A stretch of 64,000 bases of DNA, taken from NCBI RefSeq assembly GCF_002159265.1, contig NZ_NFHG01000004.1, forward strand, positions 62,001 to 126,000, written 5' to 3'. The notes under the pieces were generated by a model that worked only from the letters and a program-made list of their open reading frames with translations, had not been told where the DNA came from and made no database searches. The DNA is from Flavonifractor sp. An82. Its GTDB lineage: Bacteria; Bacillota; Clostridia; Oscillospirales; Oscillospiraceae. The stretch's first letter is position 1. Each line of letters begins with the position of its first letter. The position numbers and the translations under genes are program-made. Of this stretch, positions 15,920-25,134 are shown piece by piece.

Positions 15920-17251
15920 CTCCATGCTTTTCACCGGGCGGAGGCGGTAAAAGAGCAGTCCCGCCAGGTCGGCTAGGCCCCACCCGATGGGCACCGCCCA
16001 CCAGATGCCCTTCAGGCCGATGGCCGGAATGGGGGCCAGGAGATAGGCCAGGGCCACCCGGGTGCCCAGGGAGATCACCGTCAGCACCACCGACACCCCC
16101 GGCCGCCCCAGTCCCCGGAACAGACCGTAGAATAAGAAGAGGATACCGATGCCGCAGTAGCACAGCCCCTCGATGCGCAGGTACTCCACCCCGATGGCGA
16201 TGATCTCGGTCTGGCCGGGCTCCACAAAGAGGGCCATCAGGGGGGCGGCGAAGAGGCACACCAGCAGGGAGCTGATCACGCAGAAGAGGATGGACACCCA
16301 CACGGCGGAGCGGATGCCCCGGCGGATGCGGTCGGCCTTGCCCGCCCCGGTGTTCTGGGCCACGAAGGTGGAGAAAGCGCTGCCGAAGTCCTGGACGGGC
16401 AGGTAGGCGAAGGCGTCGATCTTGACGGCGGCGGCAAAGGCAGCCATCACGTTGACTCCGAAGGAGTTGACCAGTCCCTGGACCATCAGGATGCCGAAGT
16501 TCATCACCGACTGCTGCACGCAGGTGAGCAGGGAGTAGTGGATGATGCGGCCCAGCTCTCCCCGCCGGAAGACGCAGTGCTCCCGCCGGAGGCGGAGCAG
16601 GGGCAGGCGGAACCAGCCGTACAGGGCGATACCGGCGGCGGATACCCCCTGAGCCACTACGGTGGCCCAGGCCGCCCCCGCTACGCCCCAGTGCAGGCCC
16701 AGCACGAACCACAGGTCCAGGCCGATGTTGAGCAGGGTGGACAGGGCCAGAAAGACCAGGGGGGTGGCCGAGTTGCCCACCGAGCGCAGCAGGCAGGCAA
16801 AGTAGTTGTATAAAAAGGTGAAGCATACCCCCAGCAGCACCACCCGCAGGTAGGCGTGGGTGTCCTCCCAGGCCTCCGCCGGGATGCGCAGCAGGGTCAT
16901 CACCGGCTCCAGCAGCAGAAGCACCCCCACATTGAGGACCACCGCCACCGTGCCGATAAAGAGGAAGGAGAGAAAGAGGCAGCGTTTGAGCTCATCCTCT
17001 CGCCGGGCCCCGTGGAGCATGGACCACAAAGCTCCGCTGCCCAGGCACAGCCCCAGCAGCACCGAGGTGAGGAAGGTCATCAGCGTGAAGGAAAACCCCA
17101 CCGAGGCCAGGGCAGAGGGACCCAGGGCCCGGCCCACGATGAGGGTGTCGGCAATGTTGTAGCACTGCTGCAGCAGGTTGCCGGCAATCATGGGTCCGGC
17201 AAAGCACAGCATGGGGCGGGTGATGCCGCCCCGGGTCAGGTCGATCTGCAT
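15914..17251 (-). CDS. MATE family efflux transporter
   Basis: A 445-residue inner-membrane antiporter with twelve predicted helices in two similar halves, each opening with the MATE pattern (PMIAGNLLQQCYNIADTLIVG at about residue 20; the second half from about 235, with CVQQSVMNFGILMVQGLVNSFG). Family members export cationic drugs and dyes using Na+ or H+. An isolated gene on the minus strand ending inside the shared terminator; no regulator is adjacent. Confidence 0.92.
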   Translation of the reverse strand: MQIDLTRGGITRPMLCFAGPMIAGNLLQQCYNIADTLIVGRALGPSALASVGFSFTLMTFLTSVLLGLCLGSGALWSMLHGARREDELKRCLFLSFLFIGTVAVVLNVGVLLLLEPVMTLLRIPAEAWEDTHAYLRVVLLGVCFTFLYNYFACLLRSVGNSATPLVFLALSTLLNIGLDLWFVLGLHWGVAGAAWATVVAQGVSAAGIALYGWFRLPLLRLRREHCVFRRGELGRIIHYSLLTCVQQSVMNFGILMVQGLVNSFGVNVMAAFAAAVKIDAFAYLPVQDFGSAFSTFVAQNTGAGKADRIRRGIRSAVWVSILFCVISSLLVCLFAAPLMALFVEPGQTEIIAIGVEYLRIEGLCYCGIGILFLFYGLFRGLGRPGVSVVLTVISLGTRVALAYLLAPIPAIGLKGIWWAVPIGWGLADLAGLLFYRLRPVKSMEQ

Positions 17252-17361
17252 GGTGATTCCACATCCCTTTCCTGGGCATGATAACAGGCCGGGGGAAAAA
17301 ATACAAGTGCGCCCTTGCCTTTTGGGCGTGGAAACGGTAAGATAGAGGGTACAAAAAAACC

Positions 17362-17390
17362 GTGCCTTTTCTGTGAAATCGTGCTATACT
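17362..17390 (+). promoter_or_regulatory. Probable promoter of the membrane protein-metG pair
   Basis: TATACT at 17385-17390 with a poor -35 (GTGCCT) 17 bases upstream. Confidence 0.4.
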
Positions 17391-17429
17391 ACATATTTGA
17401 ACTCACTTCATCCGGAAAGGATGCTGACA

Positions 17430-18248
17430 ATGCGAAAAGAGATTCTTCTGCCTGCTGTGGCGGTGGTGGGCGGCCTGGCAGGTTTCGGCCTGCGCTGGTG
17501 GGAGCTGGCCACCGCCTTTGAGCCGGACACCGGCCTGCCCATTGCCGGGGCGCCTGCCACCTATACCCCCATCGCCTTCTCCGTGGTGATGGCGGCTGTG
17601 CTCCTGATCCTGAGCCTGACGGTCAAGTACCCCCAGTTCCAGGGCTACGGCCAGGCCTTTGCCGCCAAAAACAACACCCTGTACGCCACCGTGGGGGTGC
17701 TCTCCGGCTTCCTGCTCATCGGCGCCGGCGGCCTGATGGTCTATGATTTTGTTACCGGCGGCAATCCCGTCTACACCCGCCTCATTGTGGCGGTGATGGC
17801 GGTGGCCTCTGGTGTGTGCGTCATGACCACCGTGCGGGACAACTTTAAGGGTACGGGGGGCGGCAAATACAGCGTGCCCCTGCTCATCCCGGCCTTCACC
17901 TTCTGCGTGTGGCTCATTGCCGCCTACCAGGTGCGGGCGGGGGACCCGGTGCAGCTGGACTATGTGTACGAGCTCTTTGCCATCATCGCCGGCCTGCTGG
18001 GGCTGTACTTCATCGCCGGCTTCTCCTTTGACAAGGGCAAGTGCGCCCCCGCGGTATTCTTCTGCCTGCTGGGTGTGTATTTTTCCATCACCACCCTGGC
18101 CGACCAGCACGACTGGGGCACCCTGCTGCTCTATGCCTTTACCATCCTCTACCTGCTGACCTCCAGCGCGCTGCTGCTGTACAATGCCGCCCGGCCTCTG
18201 CCTGTGGAGCCGGTCGAGAACGATACGGAGGGATCCTCTGATGTCTGA
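17430..18248 (+). CDS. Multi-pass membrane protein of unknown function
   Basis: A 272-residue protein with about seven hydrophobic helices (LPAVAVVGGLAGFGLRWW, IAFSVVMAAVLLILSL, LYATVGVLSGFLLIGAGGLMVY and so on). The ATG at 17430 is preferred to that at 17421, because GGAAAGG ends directly before the latter. No transporter motif is recognised. Its last 8 bases overlap the metG start, so metG is probably translationally coupled to it, which is an unusual partner for an aminoacyl-tRNA synthetase. Confidence 0.65.
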   Translation: MRKEILLPAVAVVGGLAGFGLRWWELATAFEPDTGLPIAGAPATYTPIAFSVVMAAVLLILSLTVKYPQFQGYGQAFAAKNNTLYATVGVLSGFLLIGAGGLMVYDFVTGGNPVYTRLIVAVMAVASGVCVMTTVRDNFKGTGGGKYSVPLLIPAFTFCVWLIAAYQVRAGDPVQLDYVYELFAIIAGLLGLYFIAGFSFDKGKCAPAVFFCLLGVYFSITTLADQHDWGTLLLYAFTILYLLTSSALLLYNAARPLPVEPVENDTEGSSDV

Positions 18249-20283
18249 GAAAAAGAAATTCTATATCACCACCCCCATCTACTACCCCTCGGATAAGCTC
18301 CACATCGGCCACGCCTACTGCACTGTGGCCACCGACGCCATGGCCCGCTACAAGCGGCTGTGCGGCTATGATGTGATGTTCCTCACCGGTACCGACGAGC
18401 ATGGCCAGAAGATCGAGGACAAGGCCAAGGCCGCCGGCGTCTCTCCCAAGGAGTACGTGGACAATATCGTGGAGGGCCCCCAGGGGGTCAAGGACCTGTG
18501 GAAGCTGATGAACATTTCCAACGACCGGTTCATCCGTACCACCGACGATTACCATGTGGCCGCCATCCAGAAGATCTTTAAGAAGATGTACGAGAAGGGC
18601 GATATTTACAAGGGCAAGTATGTGGGCAAGTACTGCAAGCCCTGCGAGTCCTTCTGGACCGAGAGCCAGCTGGTGGACGGCAAGTGCCCCGACTGCGGCC
18701 GGGAGGTCCAGGACGCCGAGGAGGAGGCCTACTTCTTCCGGCTGAGCAAGTATGCCGACCGGGTCCAGGACCTGCTGGAGAACACCGACTTCCTGGAGCC
18801 CCGCAGCCGCGTCAATGAGATGGTGAACAACTTCATCAAGCCCGGCCTGGAGGACCTGTGCGTCTCCCGTACCTCCTTCCAGTGGGGCGTGCCGGTGGAC
18901 TTCGATCCCGGCCATGTGGTGTACGTGTGGATCGACGCCCTCTTCAACTACACCACCGCCCTGGGCTTCATGAACGACAAGTACGACGACTTTAAGAAGT
19001 ACTGGCCCGCTGACGTCCACTTCATCGGTAAGGAGATCGTCCGCTTCCACTCCATCATCTGGCCCGCCATGCTCATGAGCATGGAGATGCCCCTGCCCAA
19101 GAAGGTGTTCGGCCACGGCTGGCTGCTGCTGGACGGCGGCAAGATGAGTAAGTCCAAGGGCAACGTGGTGGACCCCTACCTGCTGGCCCAGCGCTATGGT
19201 GTGGACTCCCTGCGCTACTTCCTGCTGCGGGAGTTCCCCTTCGGCACCGACGGCAACTTCTCCAACGAGACCCTCATCGGCCGCATCAACACCGACCTGG
19301 CCAACGATCTGGGCAACCTGGTGAGCCGCACCACCGCCATGGTGGGCAAGTATTTCGGCAATAACCTGCCCGCCGGCTGCGGCGCCACGGAGGACGAGAA
19401 GGACCTGGCCAACATGCTGGCTCAGTCCCGGGGCAGCGTGGACCTGGCCGCCAACTTCCCCGAGGACGATCCCCGGAAGTTCGACGTGGAGCTCATCGCC
19501 CTGGCTGCCGGGCTGCGCAATACCTACGAGGACAAGATGGAGCAGTACGCCTTCCAGGATGCCCTGATGGAGGTCTTCAAGCTCATCGGCCGGGCCAATA
19601 AGTATATCGACGAGAACAAGCCCTGGGCTCTGGCCAAGGATGAGGCCCAGCAGGACCGTCTGGCCCACGTGCTGTACAACCTGCTGGAGTGCGTGCGTAT
19701 TTCCGCCGTGCTCCTCACCCCCTTCATGCCCGAGACCTGCGAGAAGATCTTTGCCCAGATCGGCGCCGGCGACAGCCAGCGCACCTGGGAATCCGCCGCC
19801 GTGTGGGGCGCCCTGTCCACCGATGCCCAGGTGAGCAAGGGGGAGAACCTGTTCCCCCGCATCGACGCCGCCAAGGAGCTGGAGGAGCTGGCCGCTCTGG
19901 AGGAGGCCGCAAAGGCCGAAGCCGCTGCCAAGGCCGAGCCCGAGTATATCACCATCGACGACTTTGCCAAGGTGAAGTTCGTCACCGCCAAGGTGCTGGC
20001 CTGTGAGGCGGTGAAGAAGAGCAAGAAGCTGCTCCGCTTCACCCTGGACTGCGGCGAGGGGCAGACCCGTCAGATCCTCTCCGGCATCCATGAGTACTAT
20101 GAGCCCGAGGACCTGGTGGGCAAGACCGTGGTGGCCTGTGTCAATCTGGCTCCCCGGAAGATGATGGGCCTGGAGTCCAACGGCATGCTCATCTCCGCTG
20201 TGAAGGAGGGGGCCGAGGGCCACGAGGAGCTCCACCTGCTCATGCTGGACGACAAGGTGCCCGCCGGCTGCACCCTGGGCTAA
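18241..20283 (+). CDS. metG: Methionyl-tRNA synthetase
   Basis: A 680-residue class I synthetase charging initiator and elongator tRNA-Met. The HIGH motif is HIGH at 21-24, the KMSKS loop KMSKSKGN at 301-308, and a zinc knuckle with CKPC...CPDC near 130-150. An Ala/Glu-rich linker (about 545-570) leads to a C-terminal Trbp111/EMAP-II tRNA-binding OB domain (FAKVKFVTAKVLACEAVKK and following). The length is typical of the Firmicutes form with the fused domain. RBS GGAGGGA precedes the ATG, which overlaps the upstream gene. Confidence 0.95.
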   Translation: MSEKKKFYITTPIYYPSDKLHIGHAYCTVATDAMARYKRLCGYDVMFLTGTDEHGQKIEDKAKAAGVSPKEYVDNIVEGPQGVKDLWKLMNISNDRFIRTTDDYHVAAIQKIFKKMYEKGDIYKGKYVGKYCKPCESFWTESQLVDGKCPDCGREVQDAEEEAYFFRLSKYADRVQDLLENTDFLEPRSRVNEMVNNFIKPGLEDLCVSRTSFQWGVPVDFDPGHVVYVWIDALFNYTTALGFMNDKYDDFKKYWPADVHFIGKEIVRFHSIIWPAMLMSMEMPLPKKVFGHGWLLLDGGKMSKSKGNVVDPYLLAQRYGVDSLRYFLLREFPFGTDGNFSNETLIGRINTDLANDLGNLVSRTTAMVGKYFGNNLPAGCGATEDEKDLANMLAQSRGSVDLAANFPEDDPRKFDVELIALAAGLRNTYEDKMEQYAFQDALMEVFKLIGRANKYIDENKPWALAKDEAQQDRLAHVLYNLLECVRISAVLLTPFMPETCEKIFAQIGAGDSQRTWESAAVWGALSTDAQVSKGENLFPRIDAAKELEELAALEEAAKAEAAAKAEPEYITIDDFAKVKFVTAKVLACEAVKKSKKLLRFTLDCGEGQTRQILSGIHEYYEPEDLVGKTVVACVNLAPRKMMGLESNGMLISAVKEGAEGHEELHLLMLDDKVPAGCTLG

Positions 20284-20287
20284 ACGC

Positions 20288-20449
20288 TCCCAAAAGACCA
20301 GGGGTCTTTTGGGAATAAGATGCATGACAGACAGGGTTCGATTTTTATAAAATTGTCACCCTGTCTGTCATGAGCAGTGTTCTTTCCGAGGCGCATGTCC
20401 CCGGAAAGAACAGATTCTGATTTGTTTTCACCGCCTGCGGGCGGTGAAA
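20288..20449. repeat. Cluster of four hairpins after metG
   Basis: Four successive inverted repeats fill the gap: 20288-20314 (12-bp arms TCCCAAAAGACC), 20323-20372 (15-bp arms CATGACAGACAGGGT, 20-base AT-rich loop), 20379-20412 (11-bp arms TGTTCTTTCCG) and 20426-20449 (10-bp arms TTTCACCGCC). Only the first is well placed as the metG terminator. No coding capacity is evident here. Confidence 0.7.
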
Positions 20450-20464
20450 CTCTGTGAGACAAGC

Positions 20465-20502
20465 AAAAAAGAAGGCGCTGCGTAAGCAGCGCCTTCTTTT
20501 TT
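20465..20502. terminator. Bidirectional terminator at the end of the citrate synthase gene
   Basis: 17-bp arms (AAAAAAGAAGGCGCTGC) and a GTAA loop, with A and T runs on both sides. Confidence 0.88.
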
Positions 20503-20508
20503 GTGTCT

Positions 20509-21876
20509 TTACCGCTGATCCAGGGGCACGAAGGGCCGCATGGGGGCCACCGCCTTGTAGGCGGGGCGGATGATGCGGTTGCCGGGCTGGTAGACCTCCT
20601 CGATGCGGTGGGCGCACCAGCCCACGATGCGGGCCACGGCAAACAGGGGGGTGTACAGCTCCTGGGGGATACCCATCATCTTGTACACCATGCCGGAGAA
20701 CAGGTCCACGTTGGCGCACACCACCTTGTCCTCCCCCTTGACGGAGAGCAGGACCTCGGGGGTGAGGCGCTCCACGGTCTCGTACAGCTCGAACTCGTCC
20801 AGCATGCCCTTGGTCTCGGCCAGCTTCTTGGCAAACTTCTTCAGAATGACGGCACGGGGATCGGACAGGGTATAGATGGCGTGGCCCATGCCGTAGATAA
20901 GGCCAGACTTGTCGCCGGCCTCCTTCCGCAGCAGCTTGCCCAGGAAGGCCCGCACCTCGTCCTCGTCCTTCCAGTCCCGCACTGCGTCCTCGATGTAGCC
21001 AAACATCTCCATGACCTTCTTGTTGGCGCCGCCGTGGCGGGGACCCTTCAGGGAGCCTACGGCAGCGGCGATGGCGGAGTAGATGTCGGTGCCCGAGGAG
21101 GAGAGCACCCGGCAGGTGAAGGCGGAGTTGTTGCCGCCGCCGTGCTCGGCATGAAGCACCAGGCACAGGTCCAGCAGCCGTGCCTCCTGCTCGGTGAACT
21201 GGTTGTCGTGGCGGACGGAGTAGAGGAAGTTCTCCGCCACGCTGAGCCCCGGCTGGGGCCGGTGGAGGTAGAGGGACTCATCGTCGTAGTAGTGGCGCTT
21301 CACGGCAAAGGCGTGGGCCACGATAACGGGTACCCGGGCGATGAGCTGGATGGCCTGCCGCAGCTGATTGGGCAGGGACATGTCGTCGGGATTATCGTCA
21401 TAGGAATACAGGGCCAGCACCGACCGGGCCAGCTTGTTCATCACGTCGGGGCTGGGGGCCTTGATGATCATATCCTCGGTGAACATATGGGGCAGGGTGT
21501 GGTTGTCACTGAGCATCTGCTGGAACCGGGTGAGCTGTTCCCGGGTGGGCAGGGTGCCGAAGAGGAGCAGATAGGCGGTCTCCTCAAAACCGAACCGGTT
21601 CTCGCTGACGAAGCCGTCCACCAGCTCCTCCACGTCGATACCCCGATACACCAGCTTGCCGGGGGCGGGGAAGCGCTCCCCGTCCTGCAGATAGTAGCCC
21701 AGCACGTTGCCGATCTGGGTCACGCCGGCCATGACGCCGGTACCATCAGCGTTGCGCAGGCCCCGCTTGACCCGGTAGCGCTCATAGTAGGCGGGGTCGA
21801 TCTGGTTATGTTTCTTATATTCCTCGCATAGACTCTCAATGAAGTCCATGGACGTGTTATTCTCCAGACTTTGCAT
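20509..21876 (-). CDS. Citrate synthase
   Basis: A 455-residue citrate synthase condensing acetyl-CoA and oxaloacetate. It shows the family patterns KLVYRGIDVEELV, LCLVLHAEHGGGNNSAFTCR (catalytic His), and GMGHAIYTLSDPRA (second catalytic His region); Arg-rich substrate contacts follow. The ATG at 21876 has GAAGGAGAGG upstream, and a strong promoter lies just before it. In anaerobic Clostridia it probably starts the oxidative branch to 2-oxoglutarate and glutamate rather than a full TCA cycle. It is monocistronic. Confidence 0.92.
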   Translation of the reverse strand: MQSLENNTSMDFIESLCEEYKKHNQIDPAYYERYRVKRGLRNADGTGVMAGVTQIGNVLGYYLQDGERFPAPGKLVYRGIDVEELVDGFVSENRFGFEETAYLLLFGTLPTREQLTRFQQMLSDNHTLPHMFTEDMIIKAPSPDVMNKLARSVLALYSYDDNPDDMSLPNQLRQAIQLIARVPVIVAHAFAVKRHYYDDESLYLHRPQPGLSVAENFLYSVRHDNQFTEQEARLLDLCLVLHAEHGGGNNSAFTCRVLSSSGTDIYSAIAAAVGSLKGPRHGGANKKVMEMFGYIEDAVRDWKDEDEVRAFLGKLLRKEAGDKSGLIYGMGHAIYTLSDPRAVILKKFAKKLAETKGMLDEFELYETVERLTPEVLLSVKGEDKVVCANVDLFSGMVYKMMGIPQELYTPLFAVARIVGWCAHRIEEVYQPGNRIIRPAYKAVAPMRPFVPLDQR

Positions 21877-21913
21877 TTTTGGCCTCTCCTTCTCCCAAAT
21901 TCTTTTACACGGT

Positions 21914-21942
21914 ATTGTACAACCATTTGGAAGGACAGTCAA
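21914..21942 (-). promoter_or_regulatory. Promoter of the citrate synthase gene
   Basis: TTGACT and TACAAT with a 17-base spacer on the minus strand, about 40 bases before the ATG. Confidence 0.8.
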
Positions 21943-22010
21943 TATGGAAATTGCCAGATCAAGAAAATGAAACAAAAAATATGAGAACTTGCAAAAAGGA
22001 GGTGGCGCGG

Positions 22011-23018
22011 GTGAAACAGGTGGCGGTGGCCGCCCTGGCGCTGCTGTTGGCGCTCTTCCTGCTGCCCCTGGTGCTGGTGCCCCAGGGAGAGGGGGAACTG
22101 CCGGTGGAGAGCGGCAGTCTGCCCATTGACCGCACCGTGGTCACCCCGGGGCCCTCCCTGGACAGCGCCCGGCAGGTGAAGGTGAAGCTGGCGGACGGAA
22201 CGGTGGAGGCCATGGCCATGGACGACTACCTCTGGCGGGTGGTGGCGGCGGAGATGCCCGCCGCCTTTGAGCCGGAGGCCCTGAAGGCCCAGGCGGTGGC
22301 GGCCCGTACCTATACCTTTTCCAAAATGGAGCGTACCACCGCCGCCCATCCGGAGGCCGACGTGTGTACCGACGTGAACTGCTGCCAGGCCTACCGCACC
22401 CAGGAGGATGCGGCGGTCAGCTGGGGGAGCAACGCCCAGATGTACACCGAAAAGATTGCCGCGGCCGTGGCGGATACCGACGGCGTGGCGGCCCTCTATG
22501 ACGGCAGCCCCATTCAGGCCGTCTTTTTCTCCTCCGCCGACGGGCGGACGGTGGACGCGGTGGAGGTGTGGGGCAATTCGGTGCCCTATCTCACCGGAGT
22601 GGACAGCCCTGAGGGGGAGGAGGTGCCCAACTACCACTCCACCGTCACCGTGACGGCGGAGGAATGTAAGACTACCCTGCTGGCCAAGTACCCCGGGGCG
22701 GACCTGTCCGGCGACCCGTCCGGCTGGTTTTCCAATACGGTGTCCAACTCCGCCGGGGGGGTGAGCAGCGTGGATGTGGGGGGCGTGACGGTCAGCGGGC
22801 AGGACCTGCGCACCCTCTTCTCCCTGCGCTCCACCAGCTTTACCGTGACGGCGGGGGCGGAGGGAGTGACCTTTTCCGTCACCGGCTACGGCCACGGGGT
22901 GGGCATGAGCCAGTACGGCGCCAACGCCCTGGCCCAGGAGGGCAAAAGCTATGAGGAAATTTTAAAGTGGTACTACACCGGCGTGGAAGTAACACAATAT
23001 ACCCCTGAGCAGTCCTGA
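22011..23018 (+). CDS. spoIID: Stage II sporulation protein D (SpoIID) family
   Basis: A 335-residue membrane-anchored peptidoglycan lytic transglycosylase that works in engulfment with SpoIIM and SpoIIP. The GTG at 22011 is chosen since AAAGGAGG lies eight bases upstream. One N-terminal helix (VAVAALALLLALFLLPLVLV) anchors it. The family signatures follow: DDYLWRVVAAEMPAAFEPEALKAQ without break to AVAARTY, the catalytic Glu lying in VVAAEMP. The C-terminal GYGHGVGMSQYGAN is diagnostic. A cysteine pair (CTDVNCC) is typical. This gene indicates a spore-former or descent from one. Confidence 0.92.
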   Translation: MKQVAVAALALLLALFLLPLVLVPQGEGELPVESGSLPIDRTVVTPGPSLDSARQVKVKLADGTVEAMAMDDYLWRVVAAEMPAAFEPEALKAQAVAARTYTFSKMERTTAAHPEADVCTDVNCCQAYRTQEDAAVSWGSNAQMYTEKIAAAVADTDGVAALYDGSPIQAVFFSSADGRTVDAVEVWGNSVPYLTGVDSPEGEEVPNYHSTVTVTAEECKTTLLAKYPGADLSGDPSGWFSNTVSNSAGGVSSVDVGGVTVSGQDLRTLFSLRSTSFTVTAGAEGVTFSVTGYGHGVGMSQYGANALAQEGKSYEEILKWYYTGVEVTQYTPEQS

Positions 23019-23042
23019 AAGGATCGCTCAGGGGTATTTTTT
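22999..23042 (+). terminator. Terminator of spoIID
   Basis: 12-bp arms ATACCCCTGAGC and its complement, followed by six T bases. The spoIID stop lies in the loop, and the convergent BlaR-like gene ends just beyond. Confidence 0.85.
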
Positions 23043-25134
23043 ATGCTGTCAGGTGCTTGATATTGGCCTCGTTCAGCTCATACCACGCCGCGTCCGGCTT
23101 TTGGGCCTGGGCCTCCAGGGCGGCCTCATACTGGGTCTCGGAGACGGGCTGGTGGTCCACCTCATAGGCGGTATCCCCTGGATCCAATGTACAGCGGATA
23201 TGGGTCTCCAGCATAAGGCCCTCCTCTGAAAAGCGGGCGGAGGCCACCCCCTCCTCTGTGCCGGTCAGGCTGGAGTAGGTAAAGGTACCGTCGGTTTTCA
23301 GCTGCCAGAAGGTGCGCCAGTGGCTGGGATAGCCCCGGATTTCGTTCCCCTCCTGACGTAAAACCACATAGCCCCCCATGTCGTTTGCCACGTCGGTGAC
23401 CTGGAGGACGACCTCCCGGCTGCCGTCGCCGTCCAGATCCAGCACGGCAAACTCCGTCACGGTGGCATAGGAGCTGTAGGGGCTGAAGGCCAGGGGAATA
23501 TCCGGGAGAAGGGTGGGAACTTCCTGGCCAGAGCCGTCCACACAGAGGAAGGGTGTGTTGCCCAGCAGGACGTCCTGATAGGCACGCACCCCGCTGCCTG
23601 CAAATGGGGTGTAGGGGAGGGAGACGCCGGACTTCATCCAGCCTTCCCCAATGGCAATGGCCCCTTCGCCGTCCTCCGGCTGGGACACCCGCTCCAGCTC
23701 TACCAAAAAGCCCTCCGCCGATGGGTCAAACCGGTACTGACGCCACACGGTCCGTCCCGCGCCGCTGGAGCCGCAGTTGCAGAAGATGCCGTCCTCCCGT
23801 ACCACATAGAGGTTCCGCTCCCAGCCCTCCACCGCCAGGACGGGCTGGCCGTCCACCAGGGTGTAGACGGCAAAGACATAGCCTTCGTCCAGATTCCAGA
23901 ACTCGTTGCCTACCCAGCCCAGCAGCAGCTCCTCCGAGCCGTCCCCGTCCAGATCCCGGCGGGAATAACCGATCTGATGCTCCTGCCCCCAGTAGGGGGC
24001 AATCATGGCAGATACCAGGTCCGGGTAGGCGTCAGGCTGCTGCTGGAGAAAGGCCGATTCATACTGGATCAGAAGGGACTGATACGGGTCAGATTCCCCG
24101 GTAGTAGCCTGGGGCTGAGGATCTATGTCGACCACTGTGCAGGCACAGCAGACCACCGCCAGACCCAGAGTCAGAGAGAGGCAGAACGCCGCCCGGCCCG
24201 GCCTGCGATAACCTTTGATGCCCAGAAGCCGGGCCTTTAGCCGCTTCCCCTCCTGGCAGAGGGGGGCGGCCATCCAGGGAAGGGCCCTTCCGGGCCGGGC
24301 GGCCAGCATTAGCAGCATATCCCCGTAGGCCATCCGCTGCTGGGGCTCCAGGGAGCGGATCACCGCCTCGTCGCAGGACAGCTCGCAGTCCAGGGCGATC
24401 TGCCGCCCCATCCAGTGGACCAAGGGATTGAACCAGTGGAGGCTGGTGACCAGCACCGTCAGCCACTTGTAGAAAATATCCCCCCGCCGGGCGTGGGTCA
24501 GTTCATGGCGGAGTGCGGCGGACAGAGCCTGCCCCTGGAGGGGCGGCCCGCCCTGGGGCAGGACGGTCACCGGTCGGAAGGCCCCCAGCAGTATGGGGGC
24601 CTCTACCTGGCTGCTCTGGGCCAGTCTCACCCGGCGGCCGGGGTGTAGTTCCTCAAACAGGGCAAGCGCATCTGCCGTAGGCGGGGTAAGGGAGCCGCAG
24701 ACCCGGTGGGAAAAGCGGGCGTAGGCGACTATATGCCAGCAGAAATAACACACGCCACCCGCCAGCCACAGGAAGAACAGTATGCCGGTCAGGGAAATGG
24801 CCGGGGCGGACGGCTGGACGGTCTCCGGCTGTTCCGCCGTGACCGGTTCCGACGGCGGGACGGCGGGATCTGTCTGTTGTATCTCTGTCTGCTCCTGACG
24901 GTCAGGGATCAGGGTTTCCTGCTGGATGGTCTCCCAGACGGGCTGAGGGGGCTGGGGCAGAGCTATGCCGTAGCCCAGGGGGATCAGAAAGCGGAGCAGC
25001 ACCGCCAGCCAGAGGTAATAGGAGAAGGCCTTGGGTACTCTGTTGCGCAGTACGGGGCGGAGCGCCAGCAGCAGCACACACAGCAGGGAGCCGGACAGGG
25101 AGAGGGAGAGCAGGGTGAGCAGAACCTCTTTCAT
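23041..25134 (-). CDS. BlaR1/MecR1-type M56 membrane metallopeptidase with extracytoplasmic C-terminal domain
   Basis: A 697-residue sensor protease. The membrane part has helices near 5-25, 37-57 and 113-133, and a cytosolic zincin site HELTH at 210-214 with EAVIR downstream. A further helix (about 315-335) leads to a large outer region (about 345-697). In BlaR1 that region is a penicillin-binding sensor with SxxK; here none is evident. Instead it carries two DLDGDG-type calcium-binding or VCBS-like loops (YSRRDLDGDGSEE, LDLDGDGSREV). The sensed signal is probably not a beta-lactam. The ATG overlaps the blaI-like stop by four bases. The substrate should be the adjacent repressor. Confidence 0.82.
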   Translation of the reverse strand: MKEVLLTLLSLSLSGSLLCVLLLALRPVLRNRVPKAFSYYLWLAVLLRFLIPLGYGIALPQPPQPVWETIQQETLIPDRQEQTEIQQTDPAVPPSEPVTAEQPETVQPSAPAISLTGILFFLWLAGGVCYFCWHIVAYARFSHRVCGSLTPPTADALALFEELHPGRRVRLAQSSQVEAPILLGAFRPVTVLPQGGPPLQGQALSAALRHELTHARRGDIFYKWLTVLVTSLHWFNPLVHWMGRQIALDCELSCDEAVIRSLEPQQRMAYGDMLLMLAARPGRALPWMAAPLCQEGKRLKARLLGIKGYRRPGRAAFCLSLTLGLAVVCCACTVVDIDPQPQATTGESDPYQSLLIQYESAFLQQQPDAYPDLVSAMIAPYWGQEHQIGYSRRDLDGDGSEELLLGWVGNEFWNLDEGYVFAVYTLVDGQPVLAVEGWERNLYVVREDGIFCNCGSSGAGRTVWRQYRFDPSAEGFLVELERVSQPEDGEGAIAIGEGWMKSGVSLPYTPFAGSGVRAYQDVLLGNTPFLCVDGSGQEVPTLLPDIPLAFSPYSSYATVTEFAVLDLDGDGSREVVLQVTDVANDMGGYVVLRQEGNEIRGYPSHWRTFWQLKTDGTFTYSSLTGTEEGVASARFSEEGLMLETHIRCTLDPGDTAYEVDHQPVSETQYEAALEAQAQKPDAAWYELNEANIKHLTA

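Noticed and set aside
23553-24104. A 183-residue plus-strand frame inside the BlaR-like gene
   Set aside because: Pro/Arg-rich low-complexity translation, entirely antisense to a motif-supported gene.
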